The position numbers and the translations under genes were made by a program. From Paralithodes platypus (lineage: Eukaryota; Arthropoda; Malacostraca; Decapoda; Lithodidae): a stretch of DNA of 64,000 bases. The notes under the pieces are model-generated. The model saw only the letters and a list, made by a program, of their open reading frames with translations, ran no database searches and was not told the DNA's origin. The stretch is from NCBI GenBank assembly GCA_032716605.1, contig CM064485.1, positions 30,557,697-30,621,696 on the forward strand, written 5' to 3'. Below, one piece after another: positions 1 to 12,743 of this stretch; the stretch's first letter is position 1, and each line of letters begins with the position of its first letter.

Positions 1-170
1 CATCTACAGTATAGGACTGCTGTGCAACAGTGCAAAGGGAATTAAGGGCCATGCTATAGAAATTGGGACCATAGGCCTAGATAATTAATATAATGTATCA
101 TAACACACATATTACTGAACAAAAAACTGCAACAAGAACCTTTTTAAATAATTGGTGAACCCTATCCTAC

Positions 171-420
171 AATTAATAATAATAATAATAATAATAATAG
201 TTCTTAAAGCTAGCACATGCTAAGCTAGCTAAGGATAGCTCAATAAGGCCGATTAGGCGTATTTCCATTGGGGTCCTGTACTACTACCCCATCCCTTTGC
301 TCATGAGGGATGGTAACGACTCAGTGTTTGTGAAAAATCTTTAATGCGCCGAGCGTGGGAGCGAACCCGGGCCTTCTGGGTGGAAGTCCGAGACGCTAGT
401 CACTACACCAAACTAGCCGC
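171..420 (-). mobile_element. tRNA-derived SINE with (ATT)n tail
   Basis: Read on the minus strand, the first 75 bases from position 420 resemble a tRNA: an A-box-like stretch (TAGTTTGGTGTAGTGACTAG) is followed about 30 bases later by a B box (GGGTTCGCTCCC). A non-tRNA body follows, and the element ends in an (ATT)n run at about 171-199. Head, body and short-repeat tail are the usual SINE architecture. Non-autonomous and transcribed by RNA polymerase III in intact families. I did not find a clear target-site duplication. Confidence 0.7.
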
Positions 421-1797
421 TTGGGGTTTCAAATCGTAACGATAGCAGAGTCCAGTTATATTAGTCTATATTATTGCATGTGCAAGGATGAACTCAAGGT
501 GTATAGTTCTTATTGTGTATTTGCAAGTGATAAAACAGCCCAAACAATGTTATTTAGTGATAATTTTCTTGTCTTCCTTCTCATTCTTTCAAGTTTTAAA
601 ACCATATGGCTCTGGCTTGACACCCTGCTACTACAATACATAAAGAAGGATGAATCATGAAAGGGTCAAGCCTTAGTAATATTTTTCATTACAGAACTTG
701 GTAAGACTAACGTTATCTCCATCAATCATACTTTGTGTAACATAATTACTGTAGCCTACAGTATAATTCAAGGATTCATTACTTTATAGAATTAGCACAA
801 TATTAGTCAATGTTGTTCAATTACATATCGGTAGCCTACAAGTACAATTGACAATGTCATACTGAACAGGTTGCTATATAGGCAACTGTACTGCAATAAT
901 ACATTACAAATAAAATAACTACACTACTAGACTTCCGTTATCGTACCAGTGTAGGCCTACTAGCACAATGCACTTTAAAGTACCGGTACCGTATATTATG
1001 AACTTCTTCCACAAATGAAGTATTTGTTTCAAATGGAAAAAAAAAAAAATATATATATATATATGCTGTATAACCATAGGCCTATACTGCATTATATGAA
1101 GCATTGTTCATATTCAGAAGTCAAGGTAAGTACTGTACGACCTGTCCAGTAAGTAAGACAATTACTATTTAGTTGAATCTAAATACATTCTTTCACATCA
1201 CTACCGATATCTAGCTTATAGTAAAAAGCATATTTCAACCTAATGTGTTTTTATTATAGGCCTACCTCAGTACCTGTATACCGGTACCATATACAGTATA
1301 CCCATTATTTTTATCCCTGCTATATCCAAGTTGGATCAATTAATGTGATGTACACGGTACACCCAATGTGGTTGATTGTGTTCTTATATTTCAAAACTCT
1401 ATTTTATTAGGATAAGCGTTATATCCAAATAGCGATTTTGATAAGTTCTTTTGCATTTATCTTGTCCCAGTTTTGTTTCGTTTATGATGCAAGTCTTACC
1501 ATTTCAGAAGGGTCAGAAAAGAAACATAATATTAAGCATATAAACGAATAGTAAATTATTGTTTAAAATAAAATTGAAATAAAGTCCCCATAGCAAATTT
1601 TAGGTGTTTAGGTGTTAGGCTATAATGATATGATATGTGTAATTCTGAAAGTTAGGGCAGAAAATTACCGGTATATGTATTAACACTGTGAGTTATGGAA
1701 AAATACCAAAGTGAATATCAAAATTGGAGGGATTAGCCTAGCCTAGGTTATAACAAATAATAAATAAAATATAATAATATAAATATGAAATAATATG
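421..1797. other. Intergenic DNA, no gene seen
   Basis: This stretch is A/T-rich with short poly-A/(TA)n tracts near 1036-1065 and several copies of the octamer TAGGCCTA. Its open frames are short, low-complexity and unlike any family I recognise. Confidence 0.6.
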
Positions 1798-2169
1798 AAT
1801 TTTTTTTCAATATTTACGAGTCACACCACAGCTGGAATCTCATTTCTAAGGGTAGTTTTGGGTTCCTATCATTCTATGTTTCATTGCTATATACTTTTTA
1901 TCCACCGGAAAAAAAAAAAAAAAAAAATTTGTATTTTTTTTTTAGCATTAACCTAACCTAACCTAAATGTATTTGGGGGCTATTAGGTTAGGTTAGGTTT
2001 TTTGGTTAGGTTAATGCTAAAAAAACAAAACAAACAAGAAAAACAAATATTTTCCGGTGGATAAAAAGTATATAGCAATGAACTATAGAATGATAGGAAC
2101 CCAAAACTACCGTTAAAAATGAGATCCCAGCTGTGGTGTGACTCGTAAATATTGACCGAAAAAAATTTC
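1798..2169. mobile_element. Foldback element with TTAGG-type repeats at its centre
   Basis: Two arms of roughly 165 bases (about 1798-1968 and 1984-2169) are near-perfect reverse complements and would form a long hairpin. Next to the centre each arm carries AACCT/AGGTT runs, the pentamer of (TTAGG)n arthropod telomeres, around a short loop (TGTATTTGGGGGCTA). There is no coding capacity. The symmetry suggests a foldback or MITE-like DNA transposon. A similar core recurs at 3049-3234. Confidence 0.75.
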
Positions 2170-2400
2170 AAATGTGATCATTTGGACTAAACTAAAAATT
2201 GCACCATTAATTTTGTATTCTTTGATATTGTAATGCCCTCGCAAAAATCCCGCAACCCCAATACTGTACTACCCGAGTTCACGTCTGGAATAGCGTAAAC
2301 TAGTCGTTGATGGCGAAGTCTAATAAATCCATAACGTGAATCACCACGAGACTATCACCTGGTTCTTTCAATGAGAACTAAGGTTGCTATTTTATTGAAC

Positions 2401-2660
2401 GTCCGCGGTAGTACAAGGGGATAGCGCGAGGGTCTGGTTGACCTACTGAGAGAGGTCACTAACCCGGGTTACCTACTGAGGGAGGTACAGTAACTAACCC
2501 GGGTTCGAACCCCACACCAGGCATCTAAAAAACCTGGAGAGTTTTCGGGAGGGATAAAATTCCTCTAGGGTTCGAACCCCACGCCAGGCATCTCAAAACC
2601 TGGGGAGTTTTCGGAAGGGTTTTAAATTCCCTTCGTTCACCCAGCATTTCAGATAGCCTA
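2401..2660 (+). mobile_element. tRNA-like SINE with internal duplication
   Basis: The plus strand carries two B-box-like motifs (GGGTTCGAACCCC) at about 2502 and 2570. The first sits behind a tRNA-like head in which an ACCTACTGAG module occurs twice. A block of about 65 bases, from the B box through a CCAGGCATCT motif to AAATTCC, is tandemly repeated with changes. This fits a tRNA-derived SINE that suffered internal duplication. No TSD identified. Confidence 0.55.
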
Positions 2661-3048
2661 TGCAGTGGTGTTTTAAGTTTTTGGTTATTTTAAACGACAC
2701 TACTGCAGCGTTATTAGGCCTAGAAACAATTTATTAGGGAAAATAGGGACCAATAGATTCACCATATTTTTCTCCATAGGCCTATTATCCGCCTATAGGC
2801 TAGTCCGCATGGAGGATTTTCGTTATCGACAAATTGAAAAAATACCCACTTCACAGACAAATACATTAGGCCTAGGCTACACCAAAAATCTAAGTCAAAG
2901 ATGTCAAACAGCGGGGGTGTGGGGGCGGCAGCGGCTCAGCCCCCACCCATAATACTAGGATAGGTTAGGTAAGGTTGTTAGGTTAGGCTAATGTCCTTTC
3001 AAAAGGGTATAGTAAACACTAGGATAGCCTATACCCAGTCAGAGGTAA

Positions 3049-3234
3049 GGGTAAGATTAGGAGTAGTGGGCGTACCACTACCAACATACAGCATAACTCA
3101 TCTATAATACATTAACCTAACCTAACCTAACCTAGTATTCATGTAGTACTTGGTTAGGTTAGGTTAGGTTAATGTTTTATAGATGATTTATGTTGTATGT
3201 CGGTAGTGGTACGCCCACTACTCCTAATCTTACC
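3049..3234. mobile_element. Second foldback element with TTAGG-type centre
   Basis: The arms 3049-3137 and 3150-3234 are inverted copies. They differ in sequence from the arms at 1798-2169 but share the same kind of core: CATTAACCTAACCTAACC on the left and its complement on the right, around a loop of about 18 bases. A related half-site (GGTTAGG runs) lies at about 2955-2990. Non-coding. Confidence 0.7.
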
Positions 3235-4164
3235 GAGGTAAGTCCTGCTGTAGTCTCCTTGAATGCTACCGGTACCGTGTTTTTTACTGTATATAGGTAG
3301 GCAACTTTGCCTTTTGTCTCCTTCGTGCACAGACAAATTAAATAACTTACCAGTATAACTATGCAAGAAGGATTGCACCTACAGTATTGGCGTTTAGATT
3401 GCTCACCTCTAAATCTTGTCAATTATCAATATAGCCTACCTGTAGGCTAAAAGTAATTTTTTTGCTGTTGAAGTTTAGGCCTAGGCTAATGAAGGTAGGC
3501 CTACGTGTAATAAATTAATTTTGGTGTTTAGGCCTAGGCCTAGTATAGGCCTATATATATTTTTTTTAAGTTTGGACCATAGGAAATGGCTATGATTTTT
3601 GTTTTTTATTTAGGCTAGGCCTAGGCTAGCCTACATCAAATAGGCTACCATGCCAAAGGAAAAATATTTACAAAATCAGTTTCATCGTCAGTGGCACTAA
3701 AACGGCAATTAACCAATAGGCCTAAGAAACCCTTCCTTCCATAAATGGTAACCTTATCTTTCTGTGACATGCAATTTCTGAGTAGGCCTATCTATTGCGA
3801 AATATTGAAATCACGCGTTTTAGCCAAGCTGTGAAGAATCGAATCGTAGGCATATCATGACGGTTTCAGCTTAATTAGTGAATGACAGTGGTAGGAAACT
3901 AATAAACAATGGTCTACCATATAGTAGCTTACCTCTATGATCGCCAGATGCAGGCTCTTCTTATTAAAATGGATATATATTCACTATAAAGTGGCTCCAC
4001 AATCGAATGAAATTTCGGATTCGGAAACCATCTTAAAACTATAGGTACAACGGGTTTACAAACAAATTGATATCAAACAATATAGACTTAGAGCATCAGT
4101 TTTTAGTCAATGATAGAATCGTATCCCTCTTGTATATATGTCGATCCTGTATATTATCAATATC
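3235..4164. other. Intergenic DNA rich in TAGGCCTA
   Basis: No gene seen. The octamer TAGGCCTA occurs repeatedly here (about 3476-3790), several times in overlapping form. The open frames have no recognisable family. Confidence 0.6.
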
Positions 4165-4905
4165 ATCCTCCTCTTTGGAATTTGAAGGTAAATACGGGGA
4201 AGAGCAAGGTTATGGTCTTCGAAAGGGGTGAAGTCACAGAGTGTGAGGTGAAGCTGAACGGTCAGGCTATGGAGATCGTCAACTCTTTTAAGTATCTGGA
4301 CAGTGTGTTGAGTAAAGATGGGACTATGGATGAAGAGGTGCGGGAGAGGGTACAACAGGGGAAGAGGGTTGTAGGAACGCTAAAAGCAGTAACAAGAAAT
4401 AGGGTGGTCAGTATGGAAGTGAAGAAGTCCTTGCATGACAGTGTGGTAATCCCGACACTGACTTACGGAAGCGAAGCATGGACGTTGGTTGAGAGACTCA
4501 GACCAAGAGTGAGAGCAGTGGAAATGAATTACCTAAGGAGTGCGTGCGGAGTTACATGGAGGGATAGACAGACTAATGAGGAAGTAAGAAGGAGGTGTGG
4601 TGTGGAGGTAGATGTGCTGGAAAGTGTGAAAAGGAACAACTTGAGATGGTTCGGCCATATGGAACGTATGGAAAGCGAGAGAATGACTAAGAGGGTGTAC
4701 GAGAGCGAGGTGGAGGGACAGAGGGGGAGAGGTAGACCGAATATGAGGTGGAAGGATGGAGTGAGGAACTACATGAATGAAGGCGGTGCTGGTTGGGGGG
4801 AGGGGCGTCGACTGACTGGGGACAGAGGTGCATGGGGGCGGTTCGTTCGTGGCCACCCCTTCGGGGATCGCGGCGTCAGGCAATAGATAGATAGATCCTC
4901 CTCTT
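4165..4905 (+). mobile_element. 5'-truncated LINE insertion with 11-bp target-site duplication
   Basis: The 11-mer ATCCTCCTCTT flanks the insert at 4165-4175 and 4895-4905, so the inserted DNA is 4176-4894. It is the C-terminal part of a non-LTR retrotransposon ORF2 and ends in a short (ATAG)n tail. The intact frame and perfect TSD argue for a fairly recent, target-primed, 5'-truncated insertion. Confidence 0.85.
4182..4886 (+). pseudogene. C-terminal fragment of LINE reverse transcriptase ORF
   Basis: The frame reads without a stop from the insertion edge to TAG at 4884-4886. It shows the post-RT tail of RTE/CR1-type LINE proteins: a LGSVLSKDG-like segment (here YLDSVLSKDG), then LTYGSEAWTL, then RDRQTNEEVRRRCGV and LRWFGHMERM. 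The endonuclease and catalytic RT motifs (including the xxDD box) are absent because of 5' truncation, so the fragment cannot act as a polymerase. The preceding ATG at 4110 lies in the pre-insertion flank and is coincidental. The clade is uncertain. Confidence 0.8.
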
Positions 4906-5295
4906 ATCATTATTTTTTTCTCATTTATAATCATTATGATTATAATTGTATATATTTATATTTATTTGTATTTATTATTCATAATTTAATGATAAATAGG
5001 CCGAGTCTCTCTTCTTGGAATTACATTATGGCAACGAGCCTGCAACTGATTATGGAATTTATGGGATCAGGGTATCAAATATAGCATCGATCGTCACACA
5101 GTCGCGCTAGGTAGCGATGATATATTATATGAACAAATTATGGCCTACCAATAACTAAAAGCCACTGAAGCCTATCCATTGATATGTATTAGATATCTAC
5201 TCGCCTATCATGATCATCCAGAATCTTAATCGCATAGTGTATGCGATTTAATTGACGTTTCTATGGAACCTCTGTTGGCTATATATGTAGGCCTA
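4906..5295. other. Intergenic DNA, nothing recognised
   Basis: A/T-rich sequence between the LINE insertion and a small MITE. I see no gene or repeat structure. Confidence 0.5.
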
Positions 5296-5497
5296 TGTTC
5301 CAAATAAGTAGGCCACAACTTTTGGAACATTAACCTCTATAACTCACAAACTATTTGAGCAATTGAGTTAATATTTCTACCATTTGGGAAGGGTTAGCCA
5401 AGTGATAGGTGTTGGAATTCACAGTCCATTTGTTCAAGCCCTTTTCGAGTTCTAGAGGTTATAGGGTTCAAGATTTCAGGCCTACCTATTTGGAACA
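5296..5497. mobile_element. MITE-like element with 19-bp terminal inverted repeats
   Basis: The left end TGTTCCAAATAAGTAGGCC and the inverted right end differ at one base. A second inverted pair (AACCTCTATAAC and its near-complement) lies inside. The 202-bp length, lack of coding capacity and TIRs fit a MITE. The superfamily is not clear because I could not define a TSD. Confidence 0.65.
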
Positions 5498-6382
5498 GGG
5501 TATAGATCGCGAATTCATATCGATATATGTATATAGGCTAATGCTGTAGCCTAATGGAAAGGAATACAAGCTAACACACTGACATTATAAGTCTAGTCCT
5601 ATAGCCTACAAACTATATAGGTGAGGTACATAATTATACCTTCTTAAATATAATTCCGGTCATATTCGCATGGTAAGTTTTATTCTTTTCCTTAAATGGT
5701 TCGACTGTGCTTCCTCATTCCGAGGTAGTCTTACAATTCAACACACGCACAATGTAAGTTACCGTACACAAAACAAATGTATGGTACAAGAATTATACTT
5801 TTATTTGGCCTATTGTGGAAACATAACTTACCCTTTGCTAGTGCTTGTTCAGGTTGTTTTTCAATGTGTTGAGATTGGGGCTTGCAACAACATAAGCTGA
5901 TAATGGGCCAATTAGCCTATAGTTCCATATGTCTAAGAACCATACCATTTGATAAAACTACGGTACTACTTAATTGAGACCTAGAACTTACCATCGCTGG
6001 AGTATGTAGGTCTATCGGAGGAAGAGATCGAGGTAACTGGCGCATTTGTAATAGGATAATGGGCTGTGGAGGCAAACAGGGTAGGCCTACTACTACTAGC
6101 CTTCATTAAATTGGTTTATTGATAATAAACCAATTAAATTCCTCATTGACAAGTTGACAACATAGGCCTATCCCATTAACTTAATTAGCCTACACCTCTA
6201 TTTCCTTTTACCTTCCGCAAGCAGCTTAATTTCTCCCTTATACTGTATGTTGAATATACATTGATTGAGAGCCATATATGTAACAATCCTTCAATCACCT
6301 CTTCGTACTTTTAGACTGAACTATCTCTTTAGTAGCACTATCTCGCGATCTGTTTTATAGTTACACCTTCCAGCTTAATTAA
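5498..6382. other. Intergenic DNA, nothing recognised
   Basis: No coding or repeat structure beyond scattered TAGGCCTA octamers. The short open frame at 5670-5900 shows no family features. Confidence 0.5.
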
Positions 6383-6575
6383 CCCCTTCATTACCGGTGA
6401 CGTCTATATTTGATTTTAGCTGTTTATAGACAATTTTATTCGGATTAGGATTTGGCAATTATCAGGCTACAAACTATCGGAATTAACCCCTTTTACTACT
6501 GCATATCCTTCCTAAGCTGCCTAAAATCGTCTAAATATAGCTGATAAAAAACATGCATCCCTGGTAGTGAAAGGG
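6383..6575. mobile_element. 193-bp TTAA-flanked piggyBac-type MITE
   Basis: TTAA at 6379-6382 and 6576-6579 flanks a 193-bp insert. Its ends are inverted repeats: CCCCTTCATTACCGG on the left and, complemented, CCCTTTCACTACCAGG on the right. A TTAA target duplication with a CCC-starting TIR is the signature of piggyBac-superfamily elements. Non-coding. Confidence 0.75.
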
Positions 6576-6579
6576 TTAA

Positions 6580-7930
6580 TGGAACCACTTGCCTACTAAT
6601 AAACGTACGTTTATTTCAATAACCAAACGTAGGTCTGTACAATAGCCTATACGATATAATATATTGTTAGGCGTTACAGATAAATGAGACAGACAGACAA
6701 ATAAATTGTGCATTCAAATTCGTACAGTGTAAGCCTAAAGGCAGTGTAAAGGCTGCATAATTGGGAAACAGCATCAAACCAAAGAGACAATTAAACGATG
6801 TGATTAAGACCAGACTGAAAAATAAGCAACATAGGCCTATATATATGCCTGAAAAGAAGGCTCACCAATATATAAGTGTATAATACACATTTATATATTA
6901 TCCATCCAAAACAAAATATAGAACAAAGGCTAGGCATAATTGCTCTAAGCAGCACATTGAACTACTCTAGACGACATATAAAAGAGGGACCAACCCCAAA
7001 CAATTACTGTAATATTGGTATTTATATTTTTTCTAATAAATCAACTGGAGTAGGTATGCTAATTTTTTTTTATATCTGCATCAATCGGATCTTTAACCTA
7101 GTGCTATTGCTCTAGCTGTAGCATATTCCGAACACGGCGCTCGATTTACCCCTAGCCTTAGTGCTACTAGGGTAGCACTAGGGAGTGTGGTGAACTAACG
7201 CGATCGATACCAACGATACAGTCACAGAAAAGATTTATATCTGAAAGTTTCATTGTCTGAAAAAGAGATAATTAAACACTATTCATCAAGATACTTCATT
7301 AAATGGTAAATACCAGTCCCTTATAAGCTGTGTGGTGACAATTTTTTGCTACGAATCATGCGGTATTCAGAATATCTTCCGATTTAATTTAGCAACTTTT
7401 GGAACGAATCTAGCAACAGTGGGAGAGAATCAGATAAGTTGATAACATTGTCAGTTCCCGCGCAACCAATATTTGTGGTGAAAATCGAGCTTTGGCTTAC
7501 TCATATTTTGTTAATTGTGCCTTTAATACTCAGAATACTTGATTCCCAAGTATGCAGTGTTGAAAATAAGGAGTTATAGAATAATCTTACAGGGTGTTGG
7601 TGTTGTGTTGAGTCCAAATATTAGGCTGATAAGCATACATAGCTAGGGACTTTGCCTCTTTACTATCACTAAGGACTGTGGCTGCCCAATATGCAATAGC
7701 CTATCTCATTGGTATACCATATCTCATTCAACACTATAGGCTGCTGGCATTGGCCTTAATGCTATCACAATCCAGTAATATTGCAGTGCACTAGGCCTAC
7801 AGTTGCAACATCCAGAAAATTGAAATTGTAATTTCAACTGAACTGAACTCTACAGAGGAGGAGGGAACGCTACTGTATTGTATAGGCCTGCACATGGAAG
7901 ATACTTGAAGGTAGGATATAGCCTAGCCTA
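6580..7930. other. Intergenic DNA, nothing recognised
   Basis: A/T-rich. A short perfect hairpin (AGTGCTAC...GTAGCACT) lies near 7160. No gene seen. Confidence 0.5.
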
Positions 7931-8300
7931 GTACCAAACCCTCTCCCTGAAGAGAAAGGAGGCATCAAGAGCCAACGTCTGCCACGACTGGGTCTGGGGA
8001 GGACTTGCTATAGCCTAGGCGAATCCTATATTCGTCCTCCCAGCGTCACAGGACCCTCCTCTTTAGGCTACAAGCTTCCTGAACGTCGGTCCGAGCCTCC
8101 GAGGCTATTCAATAGTCTCCTAAGACATTCGTGACCTGACGGAACTGCATGGTGGAGGCTGGACAAGTTCCTGGAGCGACTACCAGACGAGCCTCCCATT
8201 CCACACGGTACCTGCGAGGAGCTGGATCAATCAAACTCGATCCTCGACCAACTTCTGTAGCCTATACCCGGATCGAGGAGAGGTGTGGAGGCGGTGGACT
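7931..8300 (+). pseudogene. LINE ORF2 C-terminal relic
   Basis: The frame around 8157-8262 translates to a typical LINE tail (RLDKFLERLPDEPPIP, ending in TAG). Upstream, in shifted frames, come remnants of the usual preceding segment (SSFLNVGPSL and related residues). The RT core is missing and the frame is broken, so this is an old 5'-truncated copy. I identify it from the characteristic KLDKFL...LPDEP tail; the clade is not resolved. Confidence 0.55.
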
Positions 8301-8761
8301 ACCAAGTTGAAGACACCTGAAGTACCTGAACTACAACAAGGTAGAACAAGGTAAGGTAGGTCTTGGTCTAGGCCTACTTTACTTGGGTAAAATTGCTGTT
8401 TTGTCCACAGCCTAGCCTATTTTGTGGTGAAAATAGGCCTATTTTTGTCTAGGCTATGGTATTCAAACGATTATAGGCCTAGCCTATATCTATTTCCTCT
8501 AGAAAATTTGTTAACCTAGGCTAACTTACCTGGTAAAATTGCTGGTTCGGTGCCACTGCCACAGCCTAATAGCCTATTTTGTGATGAAAATAAGCTGTTT
8601 TTCCTCTTACATTTCGAAACCCATTACGCCATCAAACAGTACAATAGGACCATAGGCCTACAGCTGGGAGAGTGTAGATAGCAGAGAAGGGGTGTTGTAG
8701 ATAGAGGAAGATGTTGGAAATTTGGAATGGCTTTGGTACTGTATGTGTGTTAGTATAGTTA

Positions 8762-8905
8762 GAACATAAGAACATAAGAACCAGTTAGTACTGGTATAGC
8801 CTAGGCTAGGAATGATTGTGCTAATGTGAACATAAGAACATAAGAAAATGGGAGTCTGCAGAAAGCCGATTGGCCTAAGCAAGGCAGATCCCTGTCCCAC
8901 ACAAC
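8762..8905 (-). mobile_element. CR1/L2-like LINE 3'-end fragment with octamer tail
   Basis: Two runs of the 8-mer GAACATAA (8763-8783 and 8828-8847) read TTCTTATG on the minus strand, the kind of short tandem tail that ends CR1/L2-type LINEs. Next to the second run, about 60 bases (from 8850) resemble the 3' UTR of the larger copy that begins near 8996. This looks like one or two very short 3' fragments. Confidence 0.55.
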
Positions 8906-8995
8906 CCCAAATCAATTACAAAGCCCAATTATAGGCTCAACACTCTAATACCCTGAGGATCATCTTACCAAAACGGTTAGTTATTAACGCAGGAT

Positions 8996-9482
8996 TATGG
9001 GGGTCTGCAGAGCGCTGATTGGCCCAACCCGGCTGATCCCCCTTCACACCCAACCCTTCTCGTCCATATGCTTATCCAATTTTATCTTAAAGCTCCCTAC
9101 AGTTTTAGATCCCACTATAGCACTTGGTAGTCCATTCCACCCATCTACAACTCTGTTACCAAACCAATATTTGCCTATATCTTTTCTGAAACAAAATTTA
9201 TCTAATTTGAAACCATTGGTACGAGTTCTTTCGCTATCACTGAGCTTTAGTACATTTGTCATGTCCCCTTTGTTAATCCCACTAACCCACTTGAACACCT
9301 CTATCATATCCCCTCTAACTCTGCGTCTCTCTAACGAATGTAAACCTAATTTCTTCAAACGGAAGATTTCTAATATTATGGATCATTTTTGTCATTCTAC
9401 GCTGTACTCTCTCCAATGAATCTATGTCCATTCTGTAATAAGGACACCAAAATTGGACAGCATAATCCATATGGGGTCTCAC
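8996..9482 (-). pseudogene. CR1-like LINE RT C-terminal fragment with frameshift
   Basis: Minus-strand translation gives VRPHMDYAVQFWCPYYRMD and ERVQRRMTKMI (about 9482-9370). A short deletion and frameshift near 9360 follows, then KKLGLHSLERRRVRGDM through NRVVDGWNGLPSAIV to a stop near 9044. This is the conserved C-terminal region after the RT domain in CR1-type non-LTR elements. The RT catalytic core is absent. The segment 9043-8996 is 3' UTR shared with the 8.85-kb fragment. A dead, 5'-truncated copy. Confidence 0.75.
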
Positions 9483-10727
9483 TAATGACAAGTAAATGTG
9501 GCTCTACTATTCTAGACTCTGGCAGCCTATCTGCAGCTGCTTTGACATTGCCACTGACCCACTGGGCACTAGCTTGCTTCTGGCACTTCCGCAGCGCCAG
9601 TGCCGCTGCCATAGTGACTGGCAGTGTCAGTGCAGCCTTTTATCACGGAAATATCACCCCTGCTAGCCTGATTAGGCCTATCTGTCATCAGAATGATCTG
9701 ATATTTTCTGAAAAATCTAGTATTTGCCTAAATTGAGTCCCGATTCCTTGTGACTGTAGAACTGTCGGATCCAAAACGACGAGCGAATTTTTTCAGTTTT
9801 GGGTAGCACTAGTTTTGAAGTTGAAGTTGAGTAGCACTACGATAATCGGCCTCGATTTACACCCTGCCTGCAACATATGGTTTTGGATTCATGATTTCAT
9901 TACAATATCCCCTGATAAACCAAGACTATCTTGGGACAGTGGACTGAATAAAAAAAAAAAAAAAAAAAAACAACGGGCCGTGTTGCATACCTCCGTTGGT
10001 GGTCTGGAAATGCAGCATTTAAGTTTTAATAATTACATTATAAGGTACACTGTAGCCTACTTTATGAAGACCGAAAGCTCTTTTAATATTAGTGGATTTG
10101 TGAACCAGGCTGAAGTAAGACTATATATAGCCTACACAAATCCATAATGAACAGTTCCAAAATACACCGAGATAATATACCATTTTTCTATGGTTAAGAC
10201 TATACATACACACACACACACACGCGATAGTATGCGCTGCATGCACCTAGCGTATAAGTGCACTAGAACTTTATCAATACAGTAAATCCCGACATCCTTT
10301 ATCAATAGAGAAGGAATTAGTGTGGAGGAATAATACAGCTATAATAAGTTCCCATTTGTTTTCCTATTGCCGAATCTCGCAAGAATGCGGTAGTTTAAGA
10401 TCGGTGACTTCGGACCAAAAGTCACCAAAATGGGCCGAGGTCACCGAGGAAAGTGGTCCGAGATCACTGGCACCCAAAAAATAGACTATAGAACAACTCT
10501 CACCACGATCACGGAGCCTATAAGCAGGAGCAGAAGCAGGAGCAGGAGCAGCACACGAGCACACCCTACCCTCACCACTGCTGAGAACATACTGAGGAGG
10601 CGAGGAGCCGCCCGGGGCAGTGTTGCCATATCCAAACAACAGAATTATGTTAGGGCTATGAAAACATTATGCTAGATTGAGCACATTTATTCCAAAATTA
10701 ACCATGGATTATACTAACTTTATGCTA
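9483..10727. other. Intergenic DNA with simple repeats
   Basis: Contains a poly-A run near 9950, a (CA)n tract at about 10205-10222 and a small imperfect inverted repeat around 10398-10466 (GTGACTTCGGACCA and its near-complement). No gene is supported. The open frames here lack family features. Confidence 0.5.
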
Positions 10728-11750
<1,023 letters not shown>

Positions 11751-11754
11751 TTAA

Positions 11755-12192
11755 CCCGTGGAGCCCCGGCTAGTTTTGTAATGTTTGTTCACCAGAACCC
11801 GGCCGGTTTTCAAAAAATGGTTTTATTCCAGAAACAATAGCGAATGGGTTAGGAATGAAGGAAAAACCACGAAAAACCGCTCAAAAAGCTTAAAGAATGG
11901 TCCTACAGAGCCCCCGAAAACGTATTTTATAAGAGTAAAAAATTGAAGGCAATTACCCCAAAAAACCAGGTTATTGCGCGCTCACGCGCACACACGTGGA
12001 CTTTGAGAGTTTTCAACCATCGCCACGGTTGCGTGGGATACGTACACAGTTCCCATACAAATCTGAGCCCTCTTGAGTGGCTACACCTGAGGTTACGGTC
12101 GGCGCAATTAGGGTGACGTGCCAGGCGCGTCTCTGGGGCTGTGCGTTACATACATCGCCGACGCGTCAGACGCGTCGCTGGGGCTGTACGGG
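11755..12192 (-). mobile_element. 438-bp piggyBac-type MITE, copy 1
   Basis: TTAA (11751-11754 and 12193-12196) flanks a 438-bp insert that starts CCCGTGGAGCCCCGG and ends, complemented, CCCGTACAGCCCCAGC. A copy of the same length and almost the same sequence sits at 52396-52833. Its right terminal 75 bases match the left end of the piggyBac element at 16730, including two palindromes, so it is probably a non-autonomous relative mobilised by that transposase family. Strand is given so that this shared end comes first. Confidence 0.9.
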
Positions 12193-12309
12193 TTAACTGG
12201 GAATGTATTGCGTGAAATGCATGTTAAGTGTTTATGTATCGTTGGAATGGCTGTGGATGTGTGTGTTGTCTGTATTTTAGCCAATTGGCGACATCTGGAA
12301 ACGAAGGCT

Positions 12310-12601
12310 TAGGGTTAATCTGTATGGTACCATTCTCACTACGGTACCAGTCTCACCCGAAGGCTTAGGTTGACCAGTAGCTTAGGTTGACCAGTACGAT
12401 ACCCATCTCACCTTGTAACCGATCACCAACCCCAGATGGGACGTCACAACTTCGTCCACTTATACCAGGTTCCTATTTATACTGCTAGGTGAACAGAGGC
12501 TACACCGTTAGGAGACTTGCCCAAATGTCTCTTCCCCGCCCAGGTCTCGAACCCGGAACCTTCTGGTTGTGAGCCAGACGCGCTATCAGTTACGCCACGA
12601 C
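12310..12601 (-). mobile_element. tRNA-Val-like SINE
   Basis: On the minus strand from 12601 the first 70 bases fold like a tRNA: an A-box-like GGCGTAACTGATAGCG, an anticodon arm TCTGG-CTCACAA-CCAGA with anticodon CAC (Val), and the B box GGTTCGAGACC. The acceptor stem does not close, so it is not a working tRNA. A body follows with GTTCACCTAGCAGT and AGGAACCTGG motifs. The 3' limit is uncertain. Confidence 0.65.
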
Positions 12602-12743
12602 AAAAAAAACCCAGATCAATAAATCTTATAGTTTTAACAAATTCATAATACCATTGGTACACACAAATGTTATATATGTATTATAGCAGATAAAACCATG
12701 TAATTCAATGTAATTCATGGCACTTAGTTAACATACCTGAGCT

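Noticed and set aside
3113..3175. A chromosome end because of AACCT/AGGTT runs
   Set aside because: The runs are short, inverted around a loop and flanked by unique DNA on both sides.
12530..12601. A working tRNA-Val gene on the minus strand
   Set aside because: The anticodon arm and both boxes are present, but the acceptor stem does not pair and a SINE body follows.
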